A DNA stretch of 64,000 nucleotides from Paenibacillus turicensis (lineage in GTDB: Bacteria > Bacillota > Bacilli > Paenibacillales > Paenibacillaceae): contig NZ_JAGGKG010000001.1 in assembly GCF_017873435.1 (NCBI RefSeq), positions 62,001 to 126,000 of the forward strand. Reading direction: 5' to 3'. The position numbers were made by a program, and so were the translations under genes. The notes under the pieces were generated by a model that saw only the letters and a list, made by a program, of their open reading frames with translations, did not search any database and had not been told where the DNA came from. Positions 43,405 through 53,632 of this stretch are shown piece by piece. Numbering within the stretch: position 1 is the first letter of the stretch; every line of letters starts with the position of its first letter.

Positions 43405-43580
43405 AAATTAATACTTATCGGGCAGAGAGGGGGTTGCTGCGCTCCAGAGGGTTCTTACGACCGTTGTTAAAATTGAATTCCTTCTTTTGAATAATGCTAT
43501 TTGTGGGAATTGAATTTTAAAGACGCTCTTCAGAATCCCTCTGTCTCTCCGCTGTTCCTTAGATGGATAAGTACTAATTT
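43405..43580. repeat. Large palindromic intergenic element (176 bp)
   Basis: In the 565-base gap between tex and ndoA. The outer arms AAATTAATACTTATC (43405-43419) and GATAAGTACTAATTT (43566-43580) are inverted with 14 of 15 matching; inner arms TTAAAATTGAATTCC (43467-43481) and GGAATTGAATTTTAA (43506-43520) match 14 of 15. The region between the two sets is also partly complementary (GGGTTCTTACGACCG with the reverse of GCTCTTCAGAATCCC). It could fold into one long hairpin. No gene is seen in the rest of the gap except a terminator near 43750. Confidence 0.7.
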
Positions 43581-43749
43581 GGGATGAAAGATCGAGCTAG
43601 TATTGCTCTATTTTCTTTTTTAATTCACAGAACTTCACGACAATTCAAGCCACAACAACTCCTACCTTCTTATAGTTCCAATTTACTATAATTCCCCGTA
43701 CTGCCCCTCTTCAAGCTTTCCATCAACGCATGGCTATTTTTAAACATGC

Positions 43750-43796
43750 AAAAAAACCATTGAAACCTATACTTAATAGGTCGCAATGGTTTTTTT
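43750..43796. terminator. Terminator after ndoA
   Basis: AAAAAAACCATTG (43750-43762) pairs perfectly with CAATGGTTTTTTT (43784-43796); an inner ACCTAT/ATAGGT pair extends it. T-runs are on both strands, and it lies ten bases after the ndoA stop at 43806. Confidence 0.8.
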
Positions 43797-43805
43797 ACAG
43801 CTATA

Positions 43806-44156
43806 TTAAAAATCAATCAAACCAAGACTGATCAGCAGCGAGTCATTTACTTTTTTCATCGTCTCATCATCCAAGTGTGTAATTTTATCAATAAGTCTCT
43901 GTTTGTCAATGGTGCGAATCTGTTCCAACAAGATAACCGAATCTCGGTCAAAACCATGTGTTGCTGCATCAATCTCAACATGCGTAGGAAGCTTTGCCTT
44001 CTGAATCTGAGCTGTAATGGCAGCAACAATTACCGTTGGGCTAAATCGATTCCCAATGTCATTCTGGATGACAAGCACTGGTCTTACCCCACCCTGCTCA
44101 GAACCAACAACAGGTGATAGGTCTGCAAAAAATACATCGCCGCGTTTTACAATCAA
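43806..44156 (-). CDS. ndoA: EndoA/MazF mRNA interferase toxin
   Basis: 116 residues. [33 protein letters not shown] is the MazF/PemK fold start; [31 protein letters not shown] and the length fit Bacillus NdoA (YdcE). The family cuts RNA at UACAU-type sites. It lies three bases after its antitoxin gene, a compact toxin-antitoxin pair, downstream of alr as in B. subtilis. Confidence 0.95.
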   Translation of the reverse strand: MIVKRGDVFFADLSPVVGSEQGGVRPVLVIQNDIGNRFSPTVIVAAITAQIQKAKLPTHVEIDAATHGFDRDSVILLEQIRTIDKQRLIDKITHLDDETMKKVNDSLLISLGLIDF

Positions 44157-44159
44157 TAT

Positions 44160-44441
44160 TTACACCCCGCTCACTAAGCGGTCCAGAGTGATGTCTGCAT
44201 CTTCCTCCGCATGGAATGCCTCAGATGCCATCGTTAAGTTAATCTTTGCCATCTCCATGTAACCGCGTTGCATAGAATCACGAATGAAACGCTTCTTGCG
44301 CTCATTTAAATAGAGCTTCATGGCTTGCCTGATTAACTCACTACGGTTAGAGTTTTCCTTTTCTACAATTCCATCCACTTCTTGCAAAAGTTGATCTGGC
44401 AAACTAATCATAATCCTTTTAGTGTTATGCATATTAGCCAT
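44160..44441 (-). CDS. ndoAI: EndoAI antitoxin (ribbon-helix-helix)
   Basis: 93 residues from the ATG at 44441, preceded by GTGGGAG; an upstream extension to 44498 is not supported. RHS-type ribbon-helix-helix start KRIMISLPDQLLQEVDGIVEKENSNRSELIRQAMKLYL, and a C-terminal part that binds the toxin. It belongs to the NdoAI group of antitoxins and regulates the pair. It precedes ndoA by three bases. Confidence 0.93.
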   Translation of the reverse strand: MANMHNTKRIMISLPDQLLQEVDGIVEKENSNRSELIRQAMKLYLNERKKRFIRDSMQRGYMEMAKINLTMASEAFHAEEDADITLDRLVSGV

Positions 44442-44700
44442 CCTTACTCCCACCCCCAAAACCTTGTCGAACCCTGCCCCTTGTCTCCAGTATATCATGA
44501 ATCAAGCCAATTTATACTAAGAGAAGTATATGTCGTCAGTATATCAAGTATGCTACATAATATTATAAGCAAAGTAAACACACTCGTATATATCCGAAGA
44601 TTTCCATATGTGTTTACAGTTCGATAGTAGCCCCTCGAATTCCTTCCAGCAGGGAAAAATTTTGTTGATTTTTGTCTGGTATTGTAATTTTTTTGTATAA

Positions 44701-45882
44701 TTACAACAAAGGATTTACTAAAAGGTCGGGTACGCCAGTACGTTTGTATAGTCTGGGTACACGATGAGCAAGCATACAGGTCAACTCATAATGAATGGTT
44801 CCAAGTGCGGATGCCAGTTCATCTGCGGTAATCTCGCCGCCAGATTGCTGGCCAATGAGTACAACCTCTTCGCCAACTTTAATTTCTTTGGCTTCCTCAG
44901 CCAAGTTTTTCAGTGATATCATACATTGGTCCATACAAATCGTCCCAACGACAGGAACTAGATGGCCTCTTACTAAAGCTTGAGCTTTGCCACCAAGCAT
45001 ACGTGAGTACCCATCGGCATATCCTATCGGCAATGTTGCGATATATTCATCTTGTTCTGTTACATATTTTGCTCCGTAACTTACTACAGATCCTGCTGGT
45101 AATTTCCGTACACGTGAAATTTCTGTCTTTAAAGATAAAATAGGTGTTAATTTCACTTTATCCTTACACACTTCATTTGACGGATATAAACCATACATCG
45201 CGATGCCAACTCGAACCATTTGACAAGAAAATTCCGATAGGTCAATTGCAATGGCGCTGTTGCCAGTATGTATTATTGGAATTGAGATTCCATGTTTCTT
45301 CAGCGCATGTACTACTCCCTGAAACCGTTGGTATTGCTCCATTGTATACTCTTTGTCTTCTTCATCTGCGGTCGCAAAGTGAGTAAATAGACCTTCCACC
45401 TCAAGCTGCGGAATACTGCTAGCTGCCTTAAGAAAATCAACAGCTTCTTCTTCACTTAATAAACCAAGTCTGCCCATTCCTGAATCAATTTTAATATGAA
45501 TTTTTAACTTGCGTGCAAATTGGGTGTGATCAAGTGCAGCAATCGCCTCTAATACATCATAGGTAAACACATTTAATGTAACATCATGCTCCCAAGCGGG
45601 TTTAACACCATGGGGAGGCGTATAGCCTAATACGAGAATTGGCAAAGTTATACCAGCATGACGCAATTCTAGAGCCTCCTCTAAAAATGCCACACTTAAA
45701 TAATCTGCACCTAAAGACTCCATCTCTTTAGCTATATGTACAGCACCATGTCCATATGCATTTGCCTTTACACAAGCCAAAAACTTCATGCCAGCAGGCA
45801 AGTTTCTCCGTAACGCATTGTAGTTTGCCCCAAGCGAATCTAAATTGATTTCCGCATGTGTTGATCTATACTTCACTTGCAC
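44701..45882 (-). CDS. alr: Alanine racemase
   Basis: 393 residues from a GTG at 45882, with AAGGTGA eight bases upstream. The PLP lysine is in ACVKANAYGHGA (Lys39); PVVGTICMDQCMISL and SYGAKY are further family blocks (the second contains the catalytic tyrosine region). PLP-dependent L/D-alanine interconversion for peptidoglycan and spore biology. It lies between ydcC and ndoAI on the same strand, the B. subtilis order. The about 260-base gap to ndoAI holds no gene. Confidence 0.96.
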   Translation of the reverse strand: MQVKYRSTHAEINLDSLGANYNALRRNLPAGMKFLACVKANAYGHGAVHIAKEMESLGADYLSVAFLEEALELRHAGITLPILVLGYTPPHGVKPAWEHDVTLNVFTYDVLEAIAALDHTQFARKLKIHIKIDSGMGRLGLLSEEEAVDFLKAASSIPQLEVEGLFTHFATADEEDKEYTMEQYQRFQGVVHALKKHGISIPIIHTGNSAIAIDLSEFSCQMVRVGIAMYGLYPSNEVCKDKVKLTPILSLKTEISRVRKLPAGSVVSYGAKYVTEQDEYIATLPIGYADGYSRMLGGKAQALVRGHLVPVVGTICMDQCMISLKNLAEEAKEIKVGEEVVLIGQQSGGEITADELASALGTIHYELTCMLAHRVPRLYKRTGVPDLLVNPLL

Positions 45883-46000
45883 TTCTTAGGTCACCTTCTT
45901 TAAATCATTGAGAGTCTTTTCTATTATGATACAACTATCGTAATGTTATGAGAGCAGGCTGTCAAATTAAAGAATTAAGAAAAATGTGACCTGAATAAGT

Positions 46001-46036
46001 AAAAAAAAAGACGGACTGTATTTCCAATCCGCCGCT
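46001..46036 (-). terminator. Terminator after ydcC
   Basis: On the minus strand GGCGGATTG pairs with CAGTCCGTC (with G-U pairs), followed by nine T. It ends five bases after the ydcC stop. Confidence 0.75.
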
Positions 46037-46041
46037 TTTGT

Positions 46042-47139
46042 TTATTTACCTGACTGATCCTGCATTGAAGTAGCAATATTTACCATTTCATGTGTAGGTA
46101 AATCTTCACTAATAATTGCGAACTCTAACCCATCCGCTGTCCATGTTAATGTACGAAGCTGATCTCCACTCAAAAAGCCTACCGTAAAACCTAAATCAAT
46201 AGCTGTGCCCTGCGCTAAAGATGCCGTGCGATCTGGTGAACGTGACTCAGTAATCGTATACTGGTATGTACCACCATATTTAAGTAAAGCGGTACTACGA
46301 TCAGTGCCATCCACAACTTTATCATCTACATACTCTACACCTTCAGGCATATAGGTCGGAATAAGAACCCCAAACGATTCAGATAATGCAGGCGCAGCAG
46401 GTTCATTTTCAATATTTCCACTTGCTGGTGTTTCCTCTTGCTTCTTCTCAACGAGCATTCCATTTTCATCTACTTCAAGCAACGTACCCTTTGACTGCTC
46501 TTTACCTGCATCCAAATTGCGTTGCATATCAAATGCATCTTTGCCAAAATCATCATTAAAGGTAAAGGAATCAAATTTGACCTCCACTACAACCTTTGCA
46601 CTCGAATCGCTAACTTGAACTTGCTTTGGTGCATAATTATCTTTAGAGAGCCAAATTTTTTGACGAACTAATGCGCTTGTATTATAATTTGCCGCAACCT
46701 CAAACACATAACTGTCTTTGTCGTTTACAAATTGACGACTATTATCACTCAAAATACTACGTGCTAACGTTTGATATAAGTAAACTTGTCCTTGATTTTC
46801 TGGCCAGTCACTTTGGAAACGGAAACTTTTATTGAGACTTGGCGTTAATACATATACCCCTTGATCATTACGTAACACAATTTGAGTCACATCTTTTTGA
46901 GCGTTAGTTAGTGAGATCCGGTAGTAACTTGGGTTTTGATACCATACTTCCACCTTATACTCTTGCGGATTATCGCTAGTATATAGCGTCATTGTTCCTG
47001 TCCCTTTGTAACTCGTAAGTTTAGTTACAGTTTTGTCTAGCTCCTTCACTACGCCCGCAGCATCTTTTTTGCCACAACCAGCTAGTACAACGCTAAAAAC
47101 TAATAAAATGCATAATGTCCATGTTAAACCTCGGCGCAT
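46042..47139 (-). CDS. ydcC: YdcC-like LolA-fold lipoprotein
   Basis: 365 residues. Signal peptide with lipobox VVLAGCGKK, then a LolA/RseB-like beta region (GTGTMTLYTSDNPQEYKVEVWYQNPSYYRI) and an acidic linker, followed by a second domain. In Bacillus the gene between alr and its upstream genes is ydcC, encoding a sporulation-associated lipoprotein of the GerS/LolA-like fold. Exported and lipid-anchored. Position upstream of alr supports the name. Confidence 0.82.
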   Translation of the reverse strand: MRRGLTWTLCILLVFSVVLAGCGKKDAAGVVKELDKTVTKLTSYKGTGTMTLYTSDNPQEYKVEVWYQNPSYYRISLTNAQKDVTQIVLRNDQGVYVLTPSLNKSFRFQSDWPENQGQVYLYQTLARSILSDNSRQFVNDKDSYVFEVAANYNTSALVRQKIWLSKDNYAPKQVQVSDSSAKVVVEVKFDSFTFNDDFGKDAFDMQRNLDAGKEQSKGTLLEVDENGMLVEKKQEETPASGNIENEPAAPALSESFGVLIPTYMPEGVEYVDDKVVDGTDRSTALLKYGGTYQYTITESRSPDRTASLAQGTAIDLGFTVGFLSGDQLRTLTWTADGLEFAIISEDLPTHEMVNIATSMQDQSGK

Positions 47140-47254
47140 TTATTCTCCATCCCCTCTACATTTAATTTCCTAAACTGTTACATGTGTATGAGGGAACAAG
47201 TCCAAATATGCAGACAGGCATGACAAGCTAATAAATAAAAATATGAAGAAGAAG

Positions 47255-48556
47255 TCATTTGTTTTTTTCTTTTACAAATATAGACACAGCTACAAACAAA
47301 ATGATCAATACTGCTGGATACAACATCGCCCAGCCCGTAAAGGGAAAAATGATCGATGTAGCAATTAATGAAATCCCACTGATCCATTGACCAAAGCGAT
47401 TTCCCTTTAACAATCGTATTCCTGCTGCGCACCCCCCTAAATAAGTCAAAATAAATGTAGCATTTGGTAATTGAATCAAGGTTGTAAGCGAAAATGTACC
47501 GCTACCATATAGAAAAAAAACAATACTAAAACAAACCATTAAAAAAACAAATGCTCCTGTTGGTGTCCCATATCTTGTTGATAACGTGCTCATCCATTGT
47601 GGAGCTGCCCCTTGTCTTGCTAAAGCATAACCTACTCTTGATGCCGCACCTATATAGGCAATGCTTGTTGCTATACAAATCAAAAGTGCTGTGACCCCAG
47701 TCAATACCGCTCCATACATTCCTAATTGTCTACTTACTATCCAGATTAACGACGCTTCTGGACCTGCAATCTTATAGCTATTCGTAGCTACTGTAGCTAA
47801 TGCCGTCATAAAATATAAAATTCCAACAATCAATGCCGCAATGATAACACCTGAAGTTGCCGACCGCTTAGAATCCTTAAATTCCTCCGATAAATGTGAG
47901 ATCGCCTCCCAACCAATAAAACACCAAAATAATAATGCTCCTGCTTTCCCTATACTTAAGTAACCATGTGGGGCAAGTGGAGTTAAGTGGTCAAAGGACA
48001 TGTCAGGAAGAGCAGCAAAAAATGTAAAAATCAAAACCGAACTAATGGATAAAACGACAATCACCTGAATCCGTCCTGCAAGCTTCATCCCTATCAAATT
48101 AATGAGTAAAGAAGCTACTATTGCGCCTACAGCTATGAAGATTCGAGCCGTTTCGCCTAATCCAAGGGCACTCGTTAAATAACCCGATCCAGTTAATGCC
48201 GCCATTGGCGCACCAATAGGAACAGACATAAGAAACAACCAGCCAATGACTGCTCCAGCACGTTCTCCAAAAGCAAGAGTAACAAAATGAGAGACCCCAC
48301 CTGCATTTGGATATTTTGCAGATAGTAACCCCATGCTTAACGCCATCGGTGTAATTAACAAGATCATGATCGCCCATGCCACTAACGAGGCTGGTCCTGC
48401 TATCTCAGCTGCAAGTCCTGGCACAAGCAATATACCCGATCCAAGGACAGCACTAATATATAAAGCCACCGCCTGTGGCATTCCTATCGTTTTACGGAGG
48501 ACACGAGCTTGAGATTTTTTAGACGCTTGAGATAATTGTGTCAGTTCTGATTTCAT
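47255..48556 (-). CDS. APC family amino-acid permease
   Basis: 433 residues with about twelve membrane helices. ALYISAVLGSGILLVPGLAAEIAGPASLVAWAI is the first-helix signature of APC permeases of the YjeH type (branched-chain or methionine exporters); SAKYPNAGGVSHFVTLAFGE and FIGWEAISHLSEEFKD are typical later. The last helix ends VAVSIFVKEKNK. Divergent from the LysR gene with a shared regulatory region, so the LysR protein likely controls it. Substrate not determinable. Confidence 0.85.
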   Translation of the reverse strand: MKSELTQLSQASKKSQARVLRKTIGMPQAVALYISAVLGSGILLVPGLAAEIAGPASLVAWAIMILLITPMALSMGLLSAKYPNAGGVSHFVTLAFGERAGAVIGWLFLMSVPIGAPMAALTGSGYLTSALGLGETARIFIAVGAIVASLLINLIGMKLAGRIQVIVVLSISSVLIFTFFAALPDMSFDHLTPLAPHGYLSIGKAGALLFWCFIGWEAISHLSEEFKDSKRSATSGVIIAALIVGILYFMTALATVATNSYKIAGPEASLIWIVSRQLGMYGAVLTGVTALLICIATSIAYIGAASRVGYALARQGAAPQWMSTLSTRYGTPTGAFVFLMVCFSIVFFLYGSGTFSLTTLIQLPNATFILTYLGGCAAGIRLLKGNRFGQWISGISLIATSIIFPFTGWAMLYPAVLIILFVAVSIFVKEKNK

Positions 48557-48592
48557 GAATTTCTTTCCCCTCTTGATTTTTTAATCAGCTTA

Positions 48593-48613
48593 TCAGATAA
48601 TTCAGCTATCTGA
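48593..48613. promoter_or_regulatory. LysR-type binding palindrome between permease and lysR
   Basis: TCAGATA-N7-TATCTGA, perfect arms of seven bases, in the 113-base gap between two divergent genes. The T-N11-A pattern suits a LysR regulator. Assignment by position. Confidence 0.6.
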
Positions 48614-48669
48614 AAAACAGAAGTTTAAGATATTATCTATTCAAAAAACCGATAGAAGGAGGGTCTACT

Positions 48670-49572
48670 ATCGAGTCACGTCATTTATTTACTTTTCTCG
48701 TTGTCGTAGAGACAGGGAGCTTTACCAAGGCAGCATTAAAACTAGACTATGCTCAATCTAGCATTACCGCACAAATTCAAGCATTAGAGCAGGAGCTTGA
48801 TAAACCTTTATTTGATCGGATTGGTCGTAAAATCCAGTTAACAGCTGCAGGAGAAAAGCTACTTCCTTATGCTCAGGAAATATCTAGGATGCATTTAATG
48901 GCAGAAAATGCACTTCGCTCTGACATGAGAGTGGGAGGAACAATCCGGATTGGCGCGCCTGAATCGTTAGCCGCATTTCGTTTACCGTCCATTATTCGAG
49001 AATATCGGGAGAAATACCCAGAGGTGCGTATTATCCTTAAGCCCGGATTATGCTGGGAGATGATATCCCTCATTCGATCCGGGGAATTAGACATCGCATT
49101 TATTTTACAGCCTGAAGTAAGTGAGCAGGATATATATATTGAAACGCTAATCGAAGAAAAAATGGCACTAATTGCCGCAAGTGATCACCCACTTTTATCT
49201 TTTAAACAAGTTGAGCCGATCCAGCTTAAAAATGAAAATATTTTGTTTACAGAAGCAGGTTGCTCCTACCGATCTTTATTTGAAAAGCATTTACATCAAT
49301 CTGGTGTTATCCCTGACCCAGAGCTTGAGTTTTGGAGCATTGAAGCGATTAAGCAATGTGTGGCAAGTGGCCTTGGTATCTCTTTTTTGCCTTATATTAC
49401 AGTTAAGAAGGAGCTTCAAGACGGCACTGTGTCGCAACTACATTGGAACGATGAAGGACAACGAGTTGCAACACAATTGCTGTATCATACGAAAAAATGG
49501 CAATCTCATGCGATGGAGCTATTTGTAGATATCGTAAAGCAACATGCAGGCTTGTGGCGAGAAGAGCAGTAA
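48670..49572 (+). CDS. LysR family regulator with apparent ATC start codon
   Basis: 300 residues if read from the ATC at 48670. AAGGAGGG lies six bases before it. The first residues, ESRHLFTFLVVVETGSFTKA, continue with ALKLDYAQSSITAQIQALEQ, the LysR winged helix, but no ATG, GTG or TTG occurs in frame between 48601 and 48888. An ATG at 48889 exists but would remove the whole DNA-binding domain. So either a rare start codon is used or an ATG has mutated. The effector domain follows (GGTIRIGAPESLAAFRLPSI). Divergent from the permease. Confidence 0.8.
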   Translation: MESRHLFTFLVVVETGSFTKAALKLDYAQSSITAQIQALEQELDKPLFDRIGRKIQLTAAGEKLLPYAQEISRMHLMAENALRSDMRVGGTIRIGAPESLAAFRLPSIIREYREKYPEVRIILKPGLCWEMISLIRSGELDIAFILQPEVSEQDIYIETLIEEKMALIAASDHPLLSFKQVEPIQLKNENILFTEAGCSYRSLFEKHLHQSGVIPDPELEFWSIEAIKQCVASGLGISFLPYITVKKELQDGTVSQLHWNDEGQRVATQLLYHTKKWQSHAMELFVDIVKQHAGLWREEQ

Positions 49573-49599
49573 AGAAACCTAGCAAATACACAACTATTC

Positions 49600-50463
49600 T
49601 TAGCGTAGTACCTTAACCAAAGCCGCGACCTCCTCGCCCCCATAGCCAGCATTTAGGGCCCTTTGGAACAGATTTTCAGCGAATCGGGGGAATTCGTTAT
49701 TGATGCCGGATTCACGGGCTTGTAGCGTAAGTAGCTCAATGCTTGTCATGGACATCTGAAGCGAGCTTAATGGCTGACTGTAACTGTTGTTCTGGATAAC
49801 CGCACCCTGATACTTCATCACCTCACCGATTACCGGGGATACTTGGGCAATCATTGTGCCAAAATCCTCTACTGATAAATCATCACTCTCAAGGATACGT
49901 GCCGCGTGGAAAAAACCCAGGTAAGAGGCGAACAGATAGGCTAAGAATGCCAAGTCGACTGAAGCCGCTGCGCTGACTTGCTCACCATGATAAGATACAT
50001 TTCCAGCTAGCTTTTGTAAAAGCGACTCACTTTTACCCCAAGCGTTCATGCTACCCGAGGCAAAGACTGTAGCTCCTACGCTACCCATCTGAGATGGGGA
50101 AGCCACAATAGCTCCATCAAGATATGTGGCTCCCAGTCCAACGGCCCACGCTTCAAGGTCACGGGCTTGCTGCGGACTCCCGGTACTAAGCTGAATGAGC
50201 ACACGTCCAGCCAGAGCGGACTTCACAGGCTCTTGATCTAAGAGGCTTGTGGATACCTGGTAATCAGCTACACAGACGATCGTGATCGGACTGGCAGCTA
50301 TAGCTGAAGCTACACTAGAAGCGAGAACGGCCCCTTTACGGATAAGTGAATCTGCTCTTGCAGGGGTGCGGTTCCATACCGTCACCTCATAATTCTGCTC
50401 TACCAGTACTGCGGCGATAGCTGCTCCCATAGCTCCCAGGCCAATCACAGTAACTTTATACAT
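49600..50463 (-). CDS. NAD(P)-dependent imine reductase/beta-hydroxyacid dehydrogenase-like protein
   Basis: 287 residues. Rossmann motif VTVIGLGAMGAAIAAVL, NRTPARAD for the NADP phosphate and ending with an all-helical domain. The C-terminal segment SVDLAFLAYLFASYLGFFHAARI resembles imine reductases more than 3-hydroxyisobutyrate dehydrogenases. It overlaps the upstream small gene by eight bases. G and C rich compared with its neighbours. Confidence 0.75.
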   Translation of the reverse strand: MYKVTVIGLGAMGAAIAAVLVEQNYEVTVWNRTPARADSLIRKGAVLASSVASAIAASPITIVCVADYQVSTSLLDQEPVKSALAGRVLIQLSTGSPQQARDLEAWAVGLGATYLDGAIVASPSQMGSVGATVFASGSMNAWGKSESLLQKLAGNVSYHGEQVSAAASVDLAFLAYLFASYLGFFHAARILESDDLSVEDFGTMIAQVSPVIGEVMKYQGAVIQNNSYSQPLSSLQMSMTSIELLTLQARESGINNEFPRFAENLFQRALNAGYGGEEVAALVKVLR

Positions 50464-50809
50464 GAGTCGAGCCCTCCTTAGACTTCCCCGAAGCCGATTG
50501 TGCCACAGTGAGATGCATCATTTGAATACTCTGTGAGTCGATCATACCAGCAAAATCCCGAAACTCCGATGCTGAGTGAAGTTGTTCCATCGCTGCCAGC
50601 GCCATCTCCATTGTTGACCAATAGATCATATCGGTCCATTGGGTATGGTCTGCGGTATGCATCAGATTTCGTGACTGGAAGCCGGGAATCTGAGTGTGCA
50701 GAAGTTCAGTTAGACTCCGTGCAGCTTCGAGGAAACTAGCCTCGTTTGTGTCTTCCTTTAAATGAAATACAACCAATTCTAGTACATAAGGGGTTGTTGC
50801 TTGTGTCAT
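50456..50809 (-). CDS. Small dimeric alpha/beta-barrel (ABM-like) protein
   Basis: 117 residues. VLELVVFHLKEDTNEASFLEAARSLTELLHTQIPGFQSRNLMHT, then WTDMIYWSTMEMALAAMEQL, is the ferredoxin-like dimeric barrel pattern of ABM monooxygenase-type proteins. No cofactor motif seen. Its gene is first in the pair with the imine-reductase-like gene and divergent from the WYL regulator. Confidence 0.65.
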   Translation of the reverse strand: MTQATTPYVLELVVFHLKEDTNEASFLEAARSLTELLHTQIPGFQSRNLMHTADHTQWTDMIYWSTMEMALAAMEQLHSASEFRDFAGMIDSQSIQMMHLTVAQSASGKSKEGSTHV

Positions 50810-50851
50810 ATTCGTTGCTCCTTTAATGTTATTGTTAGCTGTGTCGTAGGC

Positions 50852-50910
50852 TTGACTTCACTAATATGGTTTAGTATAAAGAGGAATAGTGTCAAACTAT
50901 GGCACTATTC
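50852..50910 (+). promoter_or_regulatory. WYL regulator promoter and overlapping operator
   Basis: TTGACT (50852-50857), 17 bases, TATAAA (50875-50880) forms a near-consensus promoter. Directly after it is an inverted repeat GAATAGTGTCA-AACTA-TGGCACTATTC (50884-50910) with 10 of 11 matching per arm, covering the start of the transcript. The regulator that follows is the likely binder. Confidence 0.65.
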
Positions 50911-50939
50911 AAAATTTTAATTCCCAAGGGAGTATAAAA

Positions 50940-51890
50940 GTGAACAAAGCACAACGTCTCATTCAATTAATTATGCTGGTAAATGAACGCAGGAAATTCA
51001 CAATACAGGAGTTAGCGGACGAGTGTGGTGTATCACGACGGACTATGATCCGCGATCTGACGGAGCTTAGTGAGTTGGGCGTTCCTCTATATTCCCAAGT
51101 GGGGGCTCATGGGGGATATAGTGTTCTACGTGAAAAGGTACTTCCGCCAATCAGCTTCACAGAGCATGAGGCGATGGCTTTGTTTTTTGCATGCCAGTCG
51201 CTTCAAAACTATAAATCTCTCCCGTTCGATGACGAGGTGAACACCGCGTTGCAAAAGTTCATGCATTACATGACAGCAGATAGGAAAGCAGCGATCCAGC
51301 GGATGCAAGAGCGCTTGGTGTTCTGGATACCTTCCCATGATCTGGACCTTCCTTGTCTAAAAGATTTACTGGAAGCGGCTTTGGAGCAACAAACTGTCCA
51401 TATCGTATATGAAGGCAAGGAACGGAGCGAGCGAGACATACTACCTCTTGGTGTGTACACAGTGAACGGATTATGGTATTGCAGAGCTTATTGCGGGGTA
51501 GCCAACGATCTGCGAATCTTCCGTGTAGATCGGGTGAAAGCGTGTGTAGCTTCGGCAAATACCAATCTAACCTACAATCCAACCTACGAAGAGGGTAATA
51601 TTCGTAACTCAGTGATGCAGATGGAGGATAGAGATCTGGTGGAGCTCGTAGTGGAGCTGACACCTGAAGGAGTTAGGCGCTGCCAATCTGAGATATGGCT
51701 ATCTCAATCAATTGAAGTGCATGAGGATGGGGCAGGCGTTATACATACGCACATAAGTGAATCTTATCTGAACTGGGCAGCTCATTTTTTTCTAGGATTC
51801 GGGTTGGAAGCACATGTACGCCAGCCTGTGGCTTTACGTGAACAAATAGAAAGACTGCTGCAGGAGTTATCGAATCAATATAGGAAATGA
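50940..51890 (+). CDS. WYL-domain (YafY-like) transcriptional regulator
   Basis: 316 residues from a GTG at 50940 with AAGGGAG before it; a further upstream start at 50889 would lie inside the operator. HTH at the start: RLIQLIMLVNERRKFTIQELADECGVSRRTMIRDLTELSELGVPL. The WYL-type domain contains VYEGKERSERDILPLGVYTVNGLWYCRAYCG. The C-terminal part (EVHEDGAGVIH...) is the WCX extension. Divergent from the small barrel protein and the imine-reductase-like enzyme, which it presumably controls. Confidence 0.85.
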   Translation: MNKAQRLIQLIMLVNERRKFTIQELADECGVSRRTMIRDLTELSELGVPLYSQVGAHGGYSVLREKVLPPISFTEHEAMALFFACQSLQNYKSLPFDDEVNTALQKFMHYMTADRKAAIQRMQERLVFWIPSHDLDLPCLKDLLEAALEQQTVHIVYEGKERSERDILPLGVYTVNGLWYCRAYCGVANDLRIFRVDRVKACVASANTNLTYNPTYEEGNIRNSVMQMEDRDLVELVVELTPEGVRRCQSEIWLSQSIEVHEDGAGVIHTHISESYLNWAAHFFLGFGLEAHVRQPVALREQIERLLQELSNQYRK

Positions 51891-51902
51891 ATTAGGTTTC
51901 TA

Positions 51903-51975
51903 ACGAAGCAAGATAACGAGTTTCCACACAACTACTGTATTATATGAAAAAGTGGGAATCTCACACGATGGAAAG
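51903..51975 (+). pseudogene. Decayed copy of the LysR 3' end
   Basis: 51903-51975 aligns with 49451-49516 of the LysR gene: ACTACTGTATTATATGAA against TTGCTGTATCATACGAA, AATCTCACACGATGGA against AATCTCATGCGATGGA. In the matching frame it reads RVSTQLLYYMKKWESHTMER versus RVATQLLYHTKKWQSHAMEL. No reading frame of its own. It lies just after the WYL gene, so the three-gene cassette is flanked by the LysR end and this remnant. Confidence 0.7.
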
Positions 51976-52004
51976 AAGGACAATAACAAACGATCTTGAC
52001 AAAA

Positions 52005-52030
52005 AGGCGTCACCATAAAGGTAAACGCCT
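52005..52030 (-). terminator. Terminator after the phospho-beta-glucosidase gene
   Basis: On the minus strand AGGCGTTTACC pairs with GGTGACGCCT, followed by TTTTTGTC. It begins 19 bases after the stop. Confidence 0.7.
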
Positions 52031-52048
52031 AATTATTCTAATATTGTC

Positions 52049-53605
<1,557 letters not shown>

Positions 53606-53632
53606 TCAAGTCTCCCCTCGCTGTTATTCACA

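Noticed and set aside
43806..44441. ndoA/ndoAI as an accessory toxin-antitoxin system
   Set aside because: It is the conserved chromosomal pair downstream of alr, not an acquired module.
48889..49572. 227-codon frame as the LysR gene
   Set aside because: It lacks the DNA-binding domain. The in-frame sequence from 48670 has it, with a proper ribosome binding site.
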